Origin: Prochlorococcus marinus str. MIT 9201 | GTDB taxonomy: Bacteria > Cyanobacteriota > Cyanobacteriia > PCC-6307 > Cyanobiaceae | Assembly (NCBI RefSeq): GCF_000759955.1 | Contig: NZ_JNAL01000017.1 | Location: forward strand, 1 to 64,000 | Reading direction: 5' to 3' | DNA length: 64,000 nt | Shown here: one piece after another, positions 56,700 to 64,000 of the stretch | Numbering within the stretch: position 1 is the stretch's first letter | How the letters are laid out: each line of letters begins with the position of its first letter | Program-made: the position numbers and the translations under genes | The notes under the pieces: model-generated | Databases searched by the model: none | Seen by the model: the letters and a program-made list of their open reading frames with translations, nothing else | What the model was told of the DNA's origin: nothing

Positions 56700-58013
56700 T
56701 TACACTTTTTCTCCAGCTTTAAATCCTCTAAAGCATTTGAATCTTGGAAACCTAAGACTAAAAGCCACTGCATCCTTGGATTTAGTTTTAGCATCAGCTC
56801 TGATTTCTACAAGTTGACCAATGAGATGATTACGTTTTGACCAATATTCTTCACGTTGGATATCACTAAACCCGCTTCCACAACTAAGACTGTATTTATA
56901 CCCATCATCTTCCCCTTCTACCAGTATTGCCCCTAGCCTACCTTTATTACGACCTGTGCCTTCCTCAACCGATACAACTTTTAAAGTGACTTCAATGAAA
57001 GGTTTTGCTTTTAACCAACTGTGCGTTCTTTTACATTCATACATAGCATTGGGATCTTTAATCATTACTCCTTCATATCCTCCTTCAACGGCAGATTTAT
57101 TCAGCTCTACAAATCTTTTCTGACCTTCAATGGTGTCAAGATCTACATCTTCCCATTCCAGTGTTTGTACATGTTTTAGAAGCTTAGAATGTTTTGCTAC
57201 CCATTCTTTTATTAATAAACTTCTTGATGTTTGACTAGTGTTCCATCTCCCTTGTTGAAAGTTTTCAAGGGGACATAAATCAAATAAGTGTAGAACTGCA
57301 TCTTTTGTTTGTTTGCCATCTTTTCTATGAACCTGTTTCATTAAATCCTGAAAGTTAGCGCTCATTACTTCACCATCTAGGACTAAGTCATAAGGTACAG
57401 GATCTTCTTTTAAGACGTTTTCTATTTCCGAAATAATATGACCAAAATTATGGAATTGTTTCCCATTACGAGAAAACATTTCTACCTTATTTTGTCTAAT
57501 AATAGTTAAGACGCGTACACCATCTAATTTAATTTCAATTTGCTTTTTCCCTATCATTTTTTTTTCATGATTGGCACTGTCATGAGCTAAAGGACAAGAA
57601 AAAATAGGAATCGCATATTTGGGAAATTTCTTTGCTATCTTGTTGATTGTTTTTTCAGATACACCACATCTAAGATCTTTTATTAAAACTCGTCTATAAA
57701 ATCCATTCCACTCTTCTTTTGTTGCAGATTCCATAGCCGAAAAAATTGCATCTCGAGCAGCATGACCAGTAAGTTCTCTTTGAATAAGCTTATTGGCTAA
57801 TTCTTTAAAATCTTTCCATAAAAAATTTTGACTTTTTTCATTCTCTTTCTCAGGAACAATTTTTACACCAAAAGTTACCAATGGATCAAGTGCCATTCGG
57901 ATTCCTTCAAAAAAATCATCTAGACCTTCTTCCATCGCTTCTGAGATGATTTTTTCTTTTTCTAATCTACTTGGGTGTAATTCTAATTGTTGTATTATTT
58001 CTTCTTTAAACAA
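56700..58013 (-). CDS. Phage-type ATP-dependent DNA ligase
   Basis: This 437-residue protein carries all nucleotidyltransferase motifs of ATP-dependent DNA ligases: motif I KLDGVR with catalytic Lys162, SRNG at 181-184, the DGE of motif III at 213-215, EGVMIK of motif IV at 314-319, WLKAKP of motif V at 333-338, and an OB-fold with LRFPRFKCFR near 420. The N-terminal 140 residues (including RRVLIKDLRCGVSEKTINKI) resemble the T4-type DNA-binding domain. Bacterial replication uses NAD-dependent LigA, so this is an extra, probably phage-derived enzyme. It is not accompanied by the helicase and nuclease of bacterial ATP-ligase repair operons. The TTG start (58013) is supported by GAGGG at 58025-58021. 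Confidence 0.88.
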   Translation of the reverse strand: MFKEEIIQQLELHPSRLEKEKIISEAMEEGLDDFFEGIRMALDPLVTFGVKIVPEKENEKSQNFLWKDFKELANKLIQRELTGHAARDAIFSAMESATKEEWNGFYRRVLIKDLRCGVSEKTINKIAKKFPKYAIPIFSCPLAHDSANHEKKMIGKKQIEIKLDGVRVLTIIRQNKVEMFSRNGKQFHNFGHIISEIENVLKEDPVPYDLVLDGEVMSANFQDLMKQVHRKDGKQTKDAVLHLFDLCPLENFQQGRWNTSQTSRSLLIKEWVAKHSKLLKHVQTLEWEDVDLDTIEGQKRFVELNKSAVEGGYEGVMIKDPNAMYECKRTHSWLKAKPFIEVTLKVVSVEEGTGRNKGRLGAILVEGEDDGYKYSLSCGSGFSDIQREEYWSKRNHLIGQLVEIRADAKTKSKDAVAFSLRFPRFKCFRGFKAGEKV

Positions 58014-58020
58014 TTCTTTT

Positions 58021-58025
58021 CCCTC
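58021..58025 (-). promoter_or_regulatory. Ribosome binding site deciding the ligase start
   Basis: On the minus strand GAGGG (58025-58021) precedes the TTG start codon at 58013-58011 by seven bases. The next in-frame ATG would remove 26 residues and has no comparable site. Confidence 0.55.
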
Positions 58026-58036
58026 ACAAGAAATTA

Positions 58037-58456
58037 TTAATTCACCTTAGCTATTCTGTCTATTTTCCAATCATTGTCAGTTTTTGAGAAGGTAAAATCT
58101 AATGGGAGTTCATCTTGTTTGTCTTCTGATTTTAAATTCAAAGTTATTATGATTTGATCTTCTTGAACTCTAGGTCTTCCTGATTTTAGATTTCTGTATT
58201 TATTGAGGTTTAAACTAGCTAAAAATTTAAGAAAGTCTTGGCGTTTAACATGAGTTTTATAAGTTTTTGTAGTCAAACCATAAGCTGCATCAATTCTTCC
58301 AGCAGCTATTTGATCAAAAAACTTCCTTACTAATGGATTAATTCCTCTAGCGCTTATAACTAATTTGACGGCATTAAAAGTCCAAAAAGAAACTAGTACT
58401 GCTCCACCTACTAATAATGCTTTAATTCCGATATCTTTAACTAGTGTTGCATCCAT
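58037..58456 (-). CDS. Conserved-looking membrane-anchored protein, NTF2-like
   Basis: This 139-residue protein has one N-terminal hydrophobic helix (KALLVGGAVLVSFWTFNAVKLVI, 12-34). A soluble domain follows whose pattern of helix (LVRKFFDQIAAGRIDAAYGLTT) and strands ending in LPLDFTFSKTDNDWKIDRI resembles NTF2-like or DUF4864-type folds. That fold call is inference from the pattern; no catalytic residues are evident. ATG is 58456. It lies 23 bases upstream of the ligase gene in the same direction. Confidence 0.65.
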   Translation of the reverse strand: MDATLVKDIGIKALLVGGAVLVSFWTFNAVKLVISARGINPLVRKFFDQIAAGRIDAAYGLTTKTYKTHVKRQDFLKFLASLNLNKYRNLKSGRPRVQEDQIIITLNLKSEDKQDELPLDFTFSKTDNDWKIDRIAKVN

Positions 58457-58541
58457 GTTGATTTAAGTTTTTTATTACTTTAAGAAAAGAAATCGTTTTT
58501 GATGGCTTTTTTTGTCAAAATAATACTAATTTTAATCCATA

Positions 58542-59069
58542 ATGCCTTTAATTCCTCTTTTACCCTTATTTCATAGATTTAATAGCCAATATTTTGAAAA
58601 TTCTTTAACGGTTAATAATCAACCTTTAGTAAAAGTTAGATGGAGTGATAATAGATTAAAAACTACTGCTGGTTTTTACAAAAGAAAACGTATTAATGGT
58701 CTTGTAGATTCTGAAATTATTTTATCGAAACCTATCTTGAGTAAATTATCTACTAGTGAAATAAACAGTACTTTATGTCATGAAATGATTCATGCATGGG
58801 TAGATAGGATATTAAAAAAAAATGAGATTCATGGCCCAAATTTTTTAGCAAAGATGAATGAAATTAATGAGAAAGAGAAGAGCTTTATAATATCTGTAAG
58901 ACACTCATTTCCTATTGAAAGGAGAGAATTAAAATATATAGGAACTTGTCAAAATTGTGGTGATAAATTTTTTTATAGGAAAAGGATAAAGAATATTGCC
59001 TGTAAAAAATGTTGTGTAAATTTATTTAATGGATCATGGAATAAAAACTGTTTAATTTTGTTTGATTAA
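58542..59069 (+). CDS. SprT-like zinc metalloprotein
   Basis: This 175-residue protein of the SprT/Spartan-like family has the zinc-peptidase motif HEMIH at residues 80-84 (in LCHEMIHAWVDRI). His97 in EIHGPNFLAKM is the probable third ligand. A C-terminal zinc ribbon follows with Cys136, Cys139, Cys154 and Cys157. Eukaryotic Spartan cleaves DNA-protein crosslinks; bacterial SprT members are poorly characterised, so substrate and role are open. It diverges from the preceding gene. Confidence 0.83.
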   Translation: MPLIPLLPLFHRFNSQYFENSLTVNNQPLVKVRWSDNRLKTTAGFYKRKRINGLVDSEIILSKPILSKLSTSEINSTLCHEMIHAWVDRILKKNEIHGPNFLAKMNEINEKEKSFIISVRHSFPIERRELKYIGTCQNCGDKFFYRKRIKNIACKKCCVNLFNGSWNKNCLILFD

Positions 59070-59152
59070 AAATATAAGATGTGTTTTTGTTTCTATATTT
59101 GGAATTATTTATTTTTTTAATGTAATTTATATCTTAAAAAGCATAATAATTT

Positions 59153-59716
59153 ATGGATTCAAGGAGAATTAGAAATCTTAGAAATAGTTTTGATAGAAAT
59201 ATTGTTGACAAACAAGTTGATAAAATTTTTGAAACTGGAAGACAATTCGTTGATGGAGTATCTGGTGCTAGGCCAGGCAAAAGAAGGAATTCAGATTTTC
59301 AAGGAATAACAAGTAAGAGTGTTAAAAAAGTAGGAAAATGGGTATCTGAAAAAGTGGATTTATTTTTTGATGAAGATAATGATGATTGGCGTGATGATTA
59401 TTTTTACGATGATAACAACGATTTTAAGAATTTTACAAGAGAATCAAATCCTTATGAATCTGCTAAGGCGCACTCAAAAAGACCTTTAGAAGCAATATCT
59501 TTAAGGCAACCAAAAAGCTTACAGACAACTGAGCAAAAAAAATTACCTTATGTGAAAGAGAGTAAAGATGAAGATTGGCCAGATGAAATGGATTTCAAAG
59601 TTGAAAGATGGCAAAGAGCTTCAGAAAACGAGAATACTACACCAAGAGATCAATCAAACCAACAAAGTCAATCAAAATCAAGAAATCTTCCCAGATCAAG
59701 AAGAAGAAGAGTATAG
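59153..59716 (+). CDS. Unknown charged protein with Arg/Ser-rich tail
   Basis: This 187-residue protein has no recognised domain. Its first 75 residues are basic and probably helical (RRIRNLRNSFDRNIVDKQ, then VDKIFETGRQFVDGVSG and VKKVGKWVSEKVDLFF). A strongly acidic Asp/Tyr/Asn patch lies at about 78-95. The last third is low-complexity and ends in SKSRNLPRSRRRRV. The composition suggests a disordered, possibly nucleic-acid-binding tail, but that is inference. ATG is 59153. Its last 21 bases overlap the chorismate lyase gene on the other strand. Confidence 0.7.
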   Translation: MDSRRIRNLRNSFDRNIVDKQVDKIFETGRQFVDGVSGARPGKRRNSDFQGITSKSVKKVGKWVSEKVDLFFDEDNDDWRDDYFYDDNNDFKNFTRESNPYESAKAHSKRPLEAISLRQPKSLQTTEQKKLPYVKESKDEDWPDEMDFKVERWQRASENENTTPRDQSNQQSQSKSRNLPRSRRRRV

Positions 59717-60238
59717 TCTCTTAAAATTTTTAATTCCTGAATCACCCAATAAACTTTCTAGATGTGGATTAAAGACTTCCCTAATAATTGTTAGGGGCTT
59801 TTTGTCTCGAAAAAATCTATAATTTCTTGACCAGAATGGGCCTTTAAAACAAAATTGATCTTCTAACCAATTTGAATTTACAAGTGAAATTCGATCAACT
59901 TCTCTAAACAATTCAGATCTATCTTGTGTCAAATTCTTCCAAATAGGTTCTTCTTTGGCTTTTAAATTTTCATTTACTTGTTCTGCATTCCACCAACTTT
60001 CAGCCCATGCTAGGTTTTTATTATTGTTTTTAATCCATACTTGTCTTCTAATTAAAGGCCCATTTAACTGATTTAATTCTTTAGGACCTTCTTTAATGAA
60101 TAGAGGATCTACTTGCATTGAAATTAATTTAATTTTCGTCTCTTGATTAGTAAGGAGTTGTAGATGTCTAGTTGGGCTTCCATCCCCAAGCAGCATTAAT
60201 TTCCATGGACCTGATATCTTCGGTAATGAATTTTTCAC
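59696..60238 (-). CDS. Chorismate lyase, Ycf21/DUF98 type (5' end uncertain)
   Basis: Cyanobacterial DUF98 proteins make 4-hydroxybenzoate from chorismate for plastoquinone. This product shows the family core MLLGDGSPTRHLQLLTNQET near residues 15-34, LIRRQVWIKNNNKNLAWAESWWN near 62-84, GPFWSRNYRFFRDKKPL and REVFNPHLE. The first conventional start is GTG at 60238-60236. In the same frame, sense codons run on to the mnmG stop at 60322, and their translation (NSPKILWEEKASTFLVKNS) looks like the family N-terminus. The true start is therefore probably further upstream, perhaps CTG at 60301-60299 or ATT. The recorded coordinates are the conservative version. Confidence 0.85.
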   Translation of the reverse strand: MKNSLPKISGPWKLMLLGDGSPTRHLQLLTNQETKIKLISMQVDPLFIKEGPKELNQLNGPLIRRQVWIKNNNKNLAWAESWWNAEQVNENLKAKEEPIWKNLTQDRSELFREVDRISLVNSNWLEDQFCFKGPFWSRNYRFFRDKKPLTIIREVFNPHLESLLGDSGIKNFKRLYSSSS

Positions 60239-60319
60239 TAAAAAAGTAGATGCTTTTTCTTCCCATAAAATTTTTGGTGAGTTAAAAAGTTTTTTATTCA
60301 GTGCTCTGACGGATTGCTT

Positions 60320-62287
60320 TTAAGATGATAACTTTTTTTCAGCAAAAACATTTGCATTTTCATTCTTTATTTCTTTTATTTTTAGCCAAACAAGTAATGC
60401 AGTTAAATCAGCTTTGCTTACTCCAGGAATTTTTGAAGCATCACCAAAATTTTTTGGCTTTATCTTATTCAAATTTTCTCTAGCTTCTAAAGATAATGTA
60501 TCTATCTTTTCGTAATTTATTTCTTGAGGCAGAGATTTACAGCTTTGACGATTTATTTGTTCAATGTTGTTTTTTTGTCTTTTAAGATAACCCTCGTATT
60601 TAATATCTATTTCAACACCTTCCTGTATTGAAGAATCAAGATTTTTTTTAGTCAAATTATATTTAATTAGATCTGAATAATGAAAGTTTGGTCTTTTTAG
60701 GAGTTCTTTCAAAGTCGTTGAACCTTTGATTTTTGATCCCGTGTCTAATTCTATTTTTTTTGACGTTTCATCGGTATTTTTTAAACGCGTGTTATTTAAT
60801 CTTAATTTCTCTTCCTCAAGGAGTTTCATCTTTTCTTGATAGGCCGACCATCTTTTCTCATCAATAAGCCCTATTTGATAGCCTAATGGGGTTAATCTCC
60901 TATCTGCATTATCACCTCTAAGAGTTAACCTATATTCACTCCTACTAGTAAGAACTCTGTATGGTTCTTTGAGATCTTTGGTAATTAAATCATTAATCAT
61001 GGTTCCTATATAACTGCTTTCTCTAGTGAAAATTATTGGATCTTTTTTGTTTAGTTTTCTTGTCGCATTGACTCCCGCAACTAATCCTTGTGCTGCTGCT
61101 TCTTCATAACCAGTAGTGCCATTAATTTGTCCAGCGCTAAATAAATATTCAATTTCTTTCGTTTCAAGTGATGTTTGGAGCTGTGTTGCTGGTATATAGT
61201 CATACTCGACAGCATATGCTGGTCGCAACATTTTACATTTACTTAATCCAGGTAAGGTTCTTAAAAGTTCTAATTGAATATTCTCTGGTAAACCTGTAGA
61301 AAATCCTTGTACATATATTTCAGGGGTATTAATTCCTTCTGGCTCTAAGAAAATTTGATGTGATTCTTTATCAGCAAATTTAACTATTTTATCTTCAATT
61401 GATGGACAATATCTTGGCCCTTTACTATCAATAAAACCGCCGTAAATGGGAGTTAAATGTAAATTGTCTCGAATGAGTTGATGTGTTTTAGAAGTTGTTC
61501 TTGTGATATGACAACTAACTTGAGGCATATTATTTTTGATATCTGGGTCAAAAGAAAAATATTTATCAGCTGCCGTACTGGGTTGAATATCTAATTCATC
61601 AAAAATGATACTCTTTTTATCAACTCTTGCTGGAGTTCCAGTTTTTAAACGTTCTGTTTTAATACCAATTTCGTGTAAGTTTTGAGTAAGACCTTGTGCT
61701 GCTTGTTCGCCCGATCTACCTGCTGACATTGATTTATTTCCTATCCATATTCTTCCTTCTAAAAAAGTACCAGCTGTGATAATAACTGATTTAGCTGAAT
61801 AATAACTACCAAAGAATGTTTTTACACCTTTTATTCTTTTTTTTACGATTTTTTTGGAGTTCAATCCAATTTCTTCAGTTTTTGTAATATCCAGTTCAGT
61901 AATCATTGCTTCTTTTAAAGATAAATTATCTGTGTTTTGAAGGATTTCGATCATCTTTTTTGAGTATTCTCTTTTGTCTGTTTGAGCTCTTAATGCCCAT
62001 ACAGCTGGTCCTCTACTTGCATTTAATATTCTTTTTTGAATAGCTGTTTTATCAGCTAATTTCCCAATTATTCCTCCTAATGCATCAACTTCATGCACTA
62101 ACTGACTTTTTGCTGGCCCGCCAACTGCAGGGTTACAAGGTTGCCAGGCAATCCTATCTAAATTGATTGTGAATAAGGCTGTAGAAAATCCTAATTTTGC
62201 TGTTGTTATAGCTGCTTCGCATCCTGCATGTCCTCCTCCAATAACGATGATGTCAAAAGATTCATTTGTTGCTTGATGATCTTGCAT
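60320..62287 (-). CDS. mnmG: tRNA uridine 5-carboxymethylaminomethyl modification enzyme MnmG
   Basis: With MnmE, MnmG (GidA) installs the cmnm5 group on U34 of tRNAs reading codons ending in A or G, using FAD, NADH and methylene-THF. The 655-residue protein begins with FAD motif [21 protein letters not shown] (14-34, shown in part). It has [23 protein letters not shown] split near 52-74 and [13 protein letters not shown]-like [18 protein letters not shown] near 398. The C-terminal helical domain ends in [20 protein letters not shown]. Length is slightly above E. coli's 629. It follows dnaB by 12 bases. Confidence 0.97.
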   Translation of the reverse strand: MQDHQATNESFDIIVIGGGHAGCEAAITTAKLGFSTALFTINLDRIAWQPCNPAVGGPAKSQLVHEVDALGGIIGKLADKTAIQKRILNASRGPAVWALRAQTDKREYSKKMIEILQNTDNLSLKEAMITELDITKTEEIGLNSKKIVKKRIKGVKTFFGSYYSAKSVIITAGTFLEGRIWIGNKSMSAGRSGEQAAQGLTQNLHEIGIKTERLKTGTPARVDKKSIIFDELDIQPSTAADKYFSFDPDIKNNMPQVSCHITRTTSKTHQLIRDNLHLTPIYGGFIDSKGPRYCPSIEDKIVKFADKESHQIFLEPEGINTPEIYVQGFSTGLPENIQLELLRTLPGLSKCKMLRPAYAVEYDYIPATQLQTSLETKEIEYLFSAGQINGTTGYEEAAAQGLVAGVNATRKLNKKDPIIFTRESSYIGTMINDLITKDLKEPYRVLTSRSEYRLTLRGDNADRRLTPLGYQIGLIDEKRWSAYQEKMKLLEEEKLRLNNTRLKNTDETSKKIELDTGSKIKGSTTLKELLKRPNFHYSDLIKYNLTKKNLDSSIQEGVEIDIKYEGYLKRQKNNIEQINRQSCKSLPQEINYEKIDTLSLEARENLNKIKPKNFGDASKIPGVSKADLTALLVWLKIKEIKNENANVFAEKKLSS

Positions 62288-62299
62288 TTTAGGATCGAT

Positions 62300-63682
62300 T
62301 TAATTAGCTAAATTCCTAAATCTCGTAAATTGAGGTTCAAATAATAATTTAACAGTTCCTACGGGCCCATTTCTATGTTTAGTGACAATGATCTCGGTAA
62401 TTCCTCTATCTTCAGTCTCTGGATTGTAGTATTCATCTCTATAAATCATTAATACTAAATCTGCGTCTTGTTCAATAGACCCTGATTCTCTTAAATCGCT
62501 TAACATTGGTCTTTTGTTTGTTCTAGACTCTACTCCTCTACTTAGTTGAGACAAAGCAACTACAGGTACTTTTAATTCTCTTGCCATGCTTTTGAGACCT
62601 CTTGTTATCCTTGATAGTTCTTGCACTCTATTATCAGGGGTCGTTCCTTCCATTAATTGGAGATAATCAATTACGATTAATCCTAGTTCTTTTTTTTGTT
62701 CAGCTATTAATCTTCTACATAGAGATCTCATCTCTAAAACACTTAAGTTAGGTTTGTCATCTATAAATATTGGTAATTGACCCAATGAATTGATACCTTC
62801 TCCAAGTAATGGCCATTCATCTTGTTGCAATCTACCTGTTCTTAGCCTGCCACTTTCGATTCCAACTTCCATAGAAAGTAGCCTATATGTTAACTGTTCT
62901 TTACTCATTTCAAGGCTAAATACGCATACAGGTAAATCTTGAGATTGTGCAACATTCTTAGCCAAATTAAGAACCATTGAAGTTTTCCCCATAGAAGGTC
63001 TTCCAGCAACAATTATTAAATCACTTCTTTGAAAGCCTTGAGTCATCGCATCAAGGTCATAAAAATTTACGGGAATTCCAGCTACTGAAGTACCTAATGA
63101 TCTCGACTCTATTTCATTGAAGGTGCTTGTAAGTATTTCAGCTGCTTGAGTCAGACCTTTTGAAGGTTTTTCTTGACTGATTTCAAATATTTTTTGCTCT
63201 GCTTTATCTAAAACTTCATAAGTATCTTGAGTTTGATCAAAACCTAGTTGAACCACTTCATTTCCAGATCTGATAAGTTGCCTTCTCATGAATTTGTCGT
63301 TAATTAAATTAGCAACTTGTTCTATGGAAGCTGTAGAGGAAACGTTTTCAACTAGTTCTACCAGTTTGCTGTTCCCTCCAATTTTTTCTAGTGATCCATT
63401 ATCTGCTAACCAAGCACTCATTGATGTTAAATCAGTTGGTTTGCCCTGGGTATGCAACATTAATGCTGTTCTATAAATCTCTTGATGAGCATTAATATAA
63501 AAAGCTTCAGGTTTAATTAAGTCCGCAATTCTTCCGATCGCGTCTGGATCAAGAAGTATGCCACCAAGAACGGCTTCCTCTGCTTGAACGTTTTGAGGAG
63601 GTACTAATCCAGAATTTTCACTATTAAAATCCTTTTTAAAATTTTTATTTTGCCCATTATTTGGAAAAGGTACGGAAACCAT
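62300..63682 (-). CDS. dnaB: Replicative DNA helicase DnaB
   Basis: DnaB is the hexameric 5'-3' helicase of the replication fork. The 460-residue protein has the N-terminal primase-interacting domain (PPQNVQAEEAVLGGILLDP near 28-46). The RecA-like motor carries Walker A GRPSMGKT at 227-234, CVFSLEMSKEQLTYRLLS near 253, LIVIDYLQLM near 334, and the DnaB motif LSDLRESGSIEQDADLV near 393. No intein interrupts the P-loop, unlike in some other cyanobacteria. The start is ATG at 63682-63680. It lies between rplI and mnmG in the same direction. Confidence 0.98.
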   Translation of the reverse strand: MVSVPFPNNGQNKNFKKDFNSENSGLVPPQNVQAEEAVLGGILLDPDAIGRIADLIKPEAFYINAHQEIYRTALMLHTQGKPTDLTSMSAWLADNGSLEKIGGNSKLVELVENVSSTASIEQVANLINDKFMRRQLIRSGNEVVQLGFDQTQDTYEVLDKAEQKIFEISQEKPSKGLTQAAEILTSTFNEIESRSLGTSVAGIPVNFYDLDAMTQGFQRSDLIIVAGRPSMGKTSMVLNLAKNVAQSQDLPVCVFSLEMSKEQLTYRLLSMEVGIESGRLRTGRLQQDEWPLLGEGINSLGQLPIFIDDKPNLSVLEMRSLCRRLIAEQKKELGLIVIDYLQLMEGTTPDNRVQELSRITRGLKSMARELKVPVVALSQLSRGVESRTNKRPMLSDLRESGSIEQDADLVLMIYRDEYYNPETEDRGITEIIVTKHRNGPVGTVKLLFEPQFTRFRNLAN

Positions 63683-63740
63683 ATATTTAATTGCTTAGAT
63701 ATATACTCTGGCTACTTTTCAAAATAATGCAACAAATTGA

Positions 63741-64000
63741 TTAACTTGTTACTTCAATATTTACTTCTGCATTTACTTCTGCATGTAATTTTATTTTTGC
63801 AGTAAAAGAACCTAAATTATGAATGTCAGGAACTGTAATGTTTCTTCTATCAATTTCTTTTTTAGTTGCAGCCTCTATTGCTTCTGCAACATCCCCATTG
63901 GTAACAGTTCCAAAAAGTACACCATCTTCTCCAACCTGTTTTTTGATAGTGAACCTACCTATTGTAGATAATGCAGTTTGGAAATCTAAAGCTTCTTGCT
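63741..64000 (-). CDS. rplI: 50S ribosomal protein L9, C-terminal part (runs off right edge)
   Basis: The last 86 codons are present, ending at TAA 63743-63741. The visible product includes [21 protein letters not shown], then [21 protein letters not shown] and the C-terminal strand [12 protein letters not shown], all typical of the L9 C-terminal domain that contacts 23S rRNA. A 12-base duplication near the end gives [14 protein letters not shown]. Its position upstream of dnaB matches the common rplI-dnaB pair of bacteria. Confidence 0.95.
   Translation of the reverse strand, partial: QEALDFQTALSTIGRFTIKKQVGEDGVLFGTVTNGDVAEAIEAATKKEIDRRNITVPDIHNLGSFTAKIKLHAEVNAEVNIEVTS

Noticed and set aside
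59568-59822. Plus-strand 84-residue frame overlapping the charged unknown and chorismate lyase genes
   Set aside because: It is an out-of-frame reading of two better-supported genes.
62980-63010. Possible intein at the DnaB P-loop
   Set aside because: Some cyanobacterial DnaB proteins carry one, but here the Walker A GRPSMGKT and flanking sequence are continuous.

Overview
The window looks like chromosomal DNA of a high-light-adapted Prochlorococcus. It is very AT-rich, has short intergenic gaps and many overlapping genes, and carries cyanobacterial protein families such as DUF502, DUF1400, DUF3134 and the Ycf21-type chorismate lyase. The leftward run dnaN, PRC-barrel gene, purL, purF, then the gyrA/parC-like gene, a TPR gene, queG, DUF502, nusB and ftsY is, from what I know of these genomes, the order at the conventional start of Prochlorococcus chromosomes. 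The window therefore straddles position 1 and the probable replication origin. That identification rests on gene content and order, not on a database search.

Layout. 1-2740: 5' part of ftsY with an exact 30-bp tandem repeat, then nusB, DUF502 and queG. 2741-11829: a secreted TPR protein, a GyrA/ParC-like topoisomerase subunit, and the leftward operon dnaN - PRC-barrel - purL - purF. 11830-12164: the only gene-free stretch over 300 bases, with DnaA-box-like nonamers and a nested palindrome (candidate oriC). 12165-22196: thrC, a DUF1400 protein, an AarF/ABC1 kinase, recN, uvrA, sucrose-phosphate synthase and an 81-residue unknown. 22207-30484: mraY, DUF3134, argG, rpsF, aroE, dnaK, an FAD oxidoreductase and purU. 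30495-40826: a ClC channel, acnB, DAHP synthase, a phytol-kinase-like protein, a group 2 sigma factor, polyphosphate kinase and an MFS transporter. 40857-46774: cobA facing the tightly overlapped run queE-queC-pabB-pabC, with pyrG upstream. 46850-52451: aspS, gcvT, speB, speE, mazG. 52550-56429: tRNA-Val(UAC), an IscA/HesB-like protein, valS and a TVP38 membrane protein. 56430-60319: the most accessory-looking part, with a 50-codon ORF, a phage-type ATP-dependent DNA ligase, an NTF2-like unknown, a SprT-like metalloprotein, an unknown charged protein and chorismate lyase. 60320-64000: mnmG, dnaB and the 3' part of rplI.

Most genes are housekeeping: nucleotide synthesis (purL, purF, pyrG, mazG), amino acids (thrC, argG, aroE, aroG, gcvT), folate and queuosine (pabB, pabC, queC, queE, queG, purU), translation (nusB, aspS, valS, rpsF, rplI, mnmG, tRNA-Val), replication and repair (dnaN, dnaB, recN, uvrA), and polyamines (speB, speE). 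The items most worth a second look are the phage-type DNA ligase, the palindrome and DnaA-like boxes upstream of dnaN, the amplified repeat in ftsY, the divergent GyrA/ParC C-terminus, and the chorismate lyase whose homology runs upstream of its first ordinary start codon. I found no CRISPR array, insertion sequence, prophage structural genes, rRNA or clear new multi-gene system.
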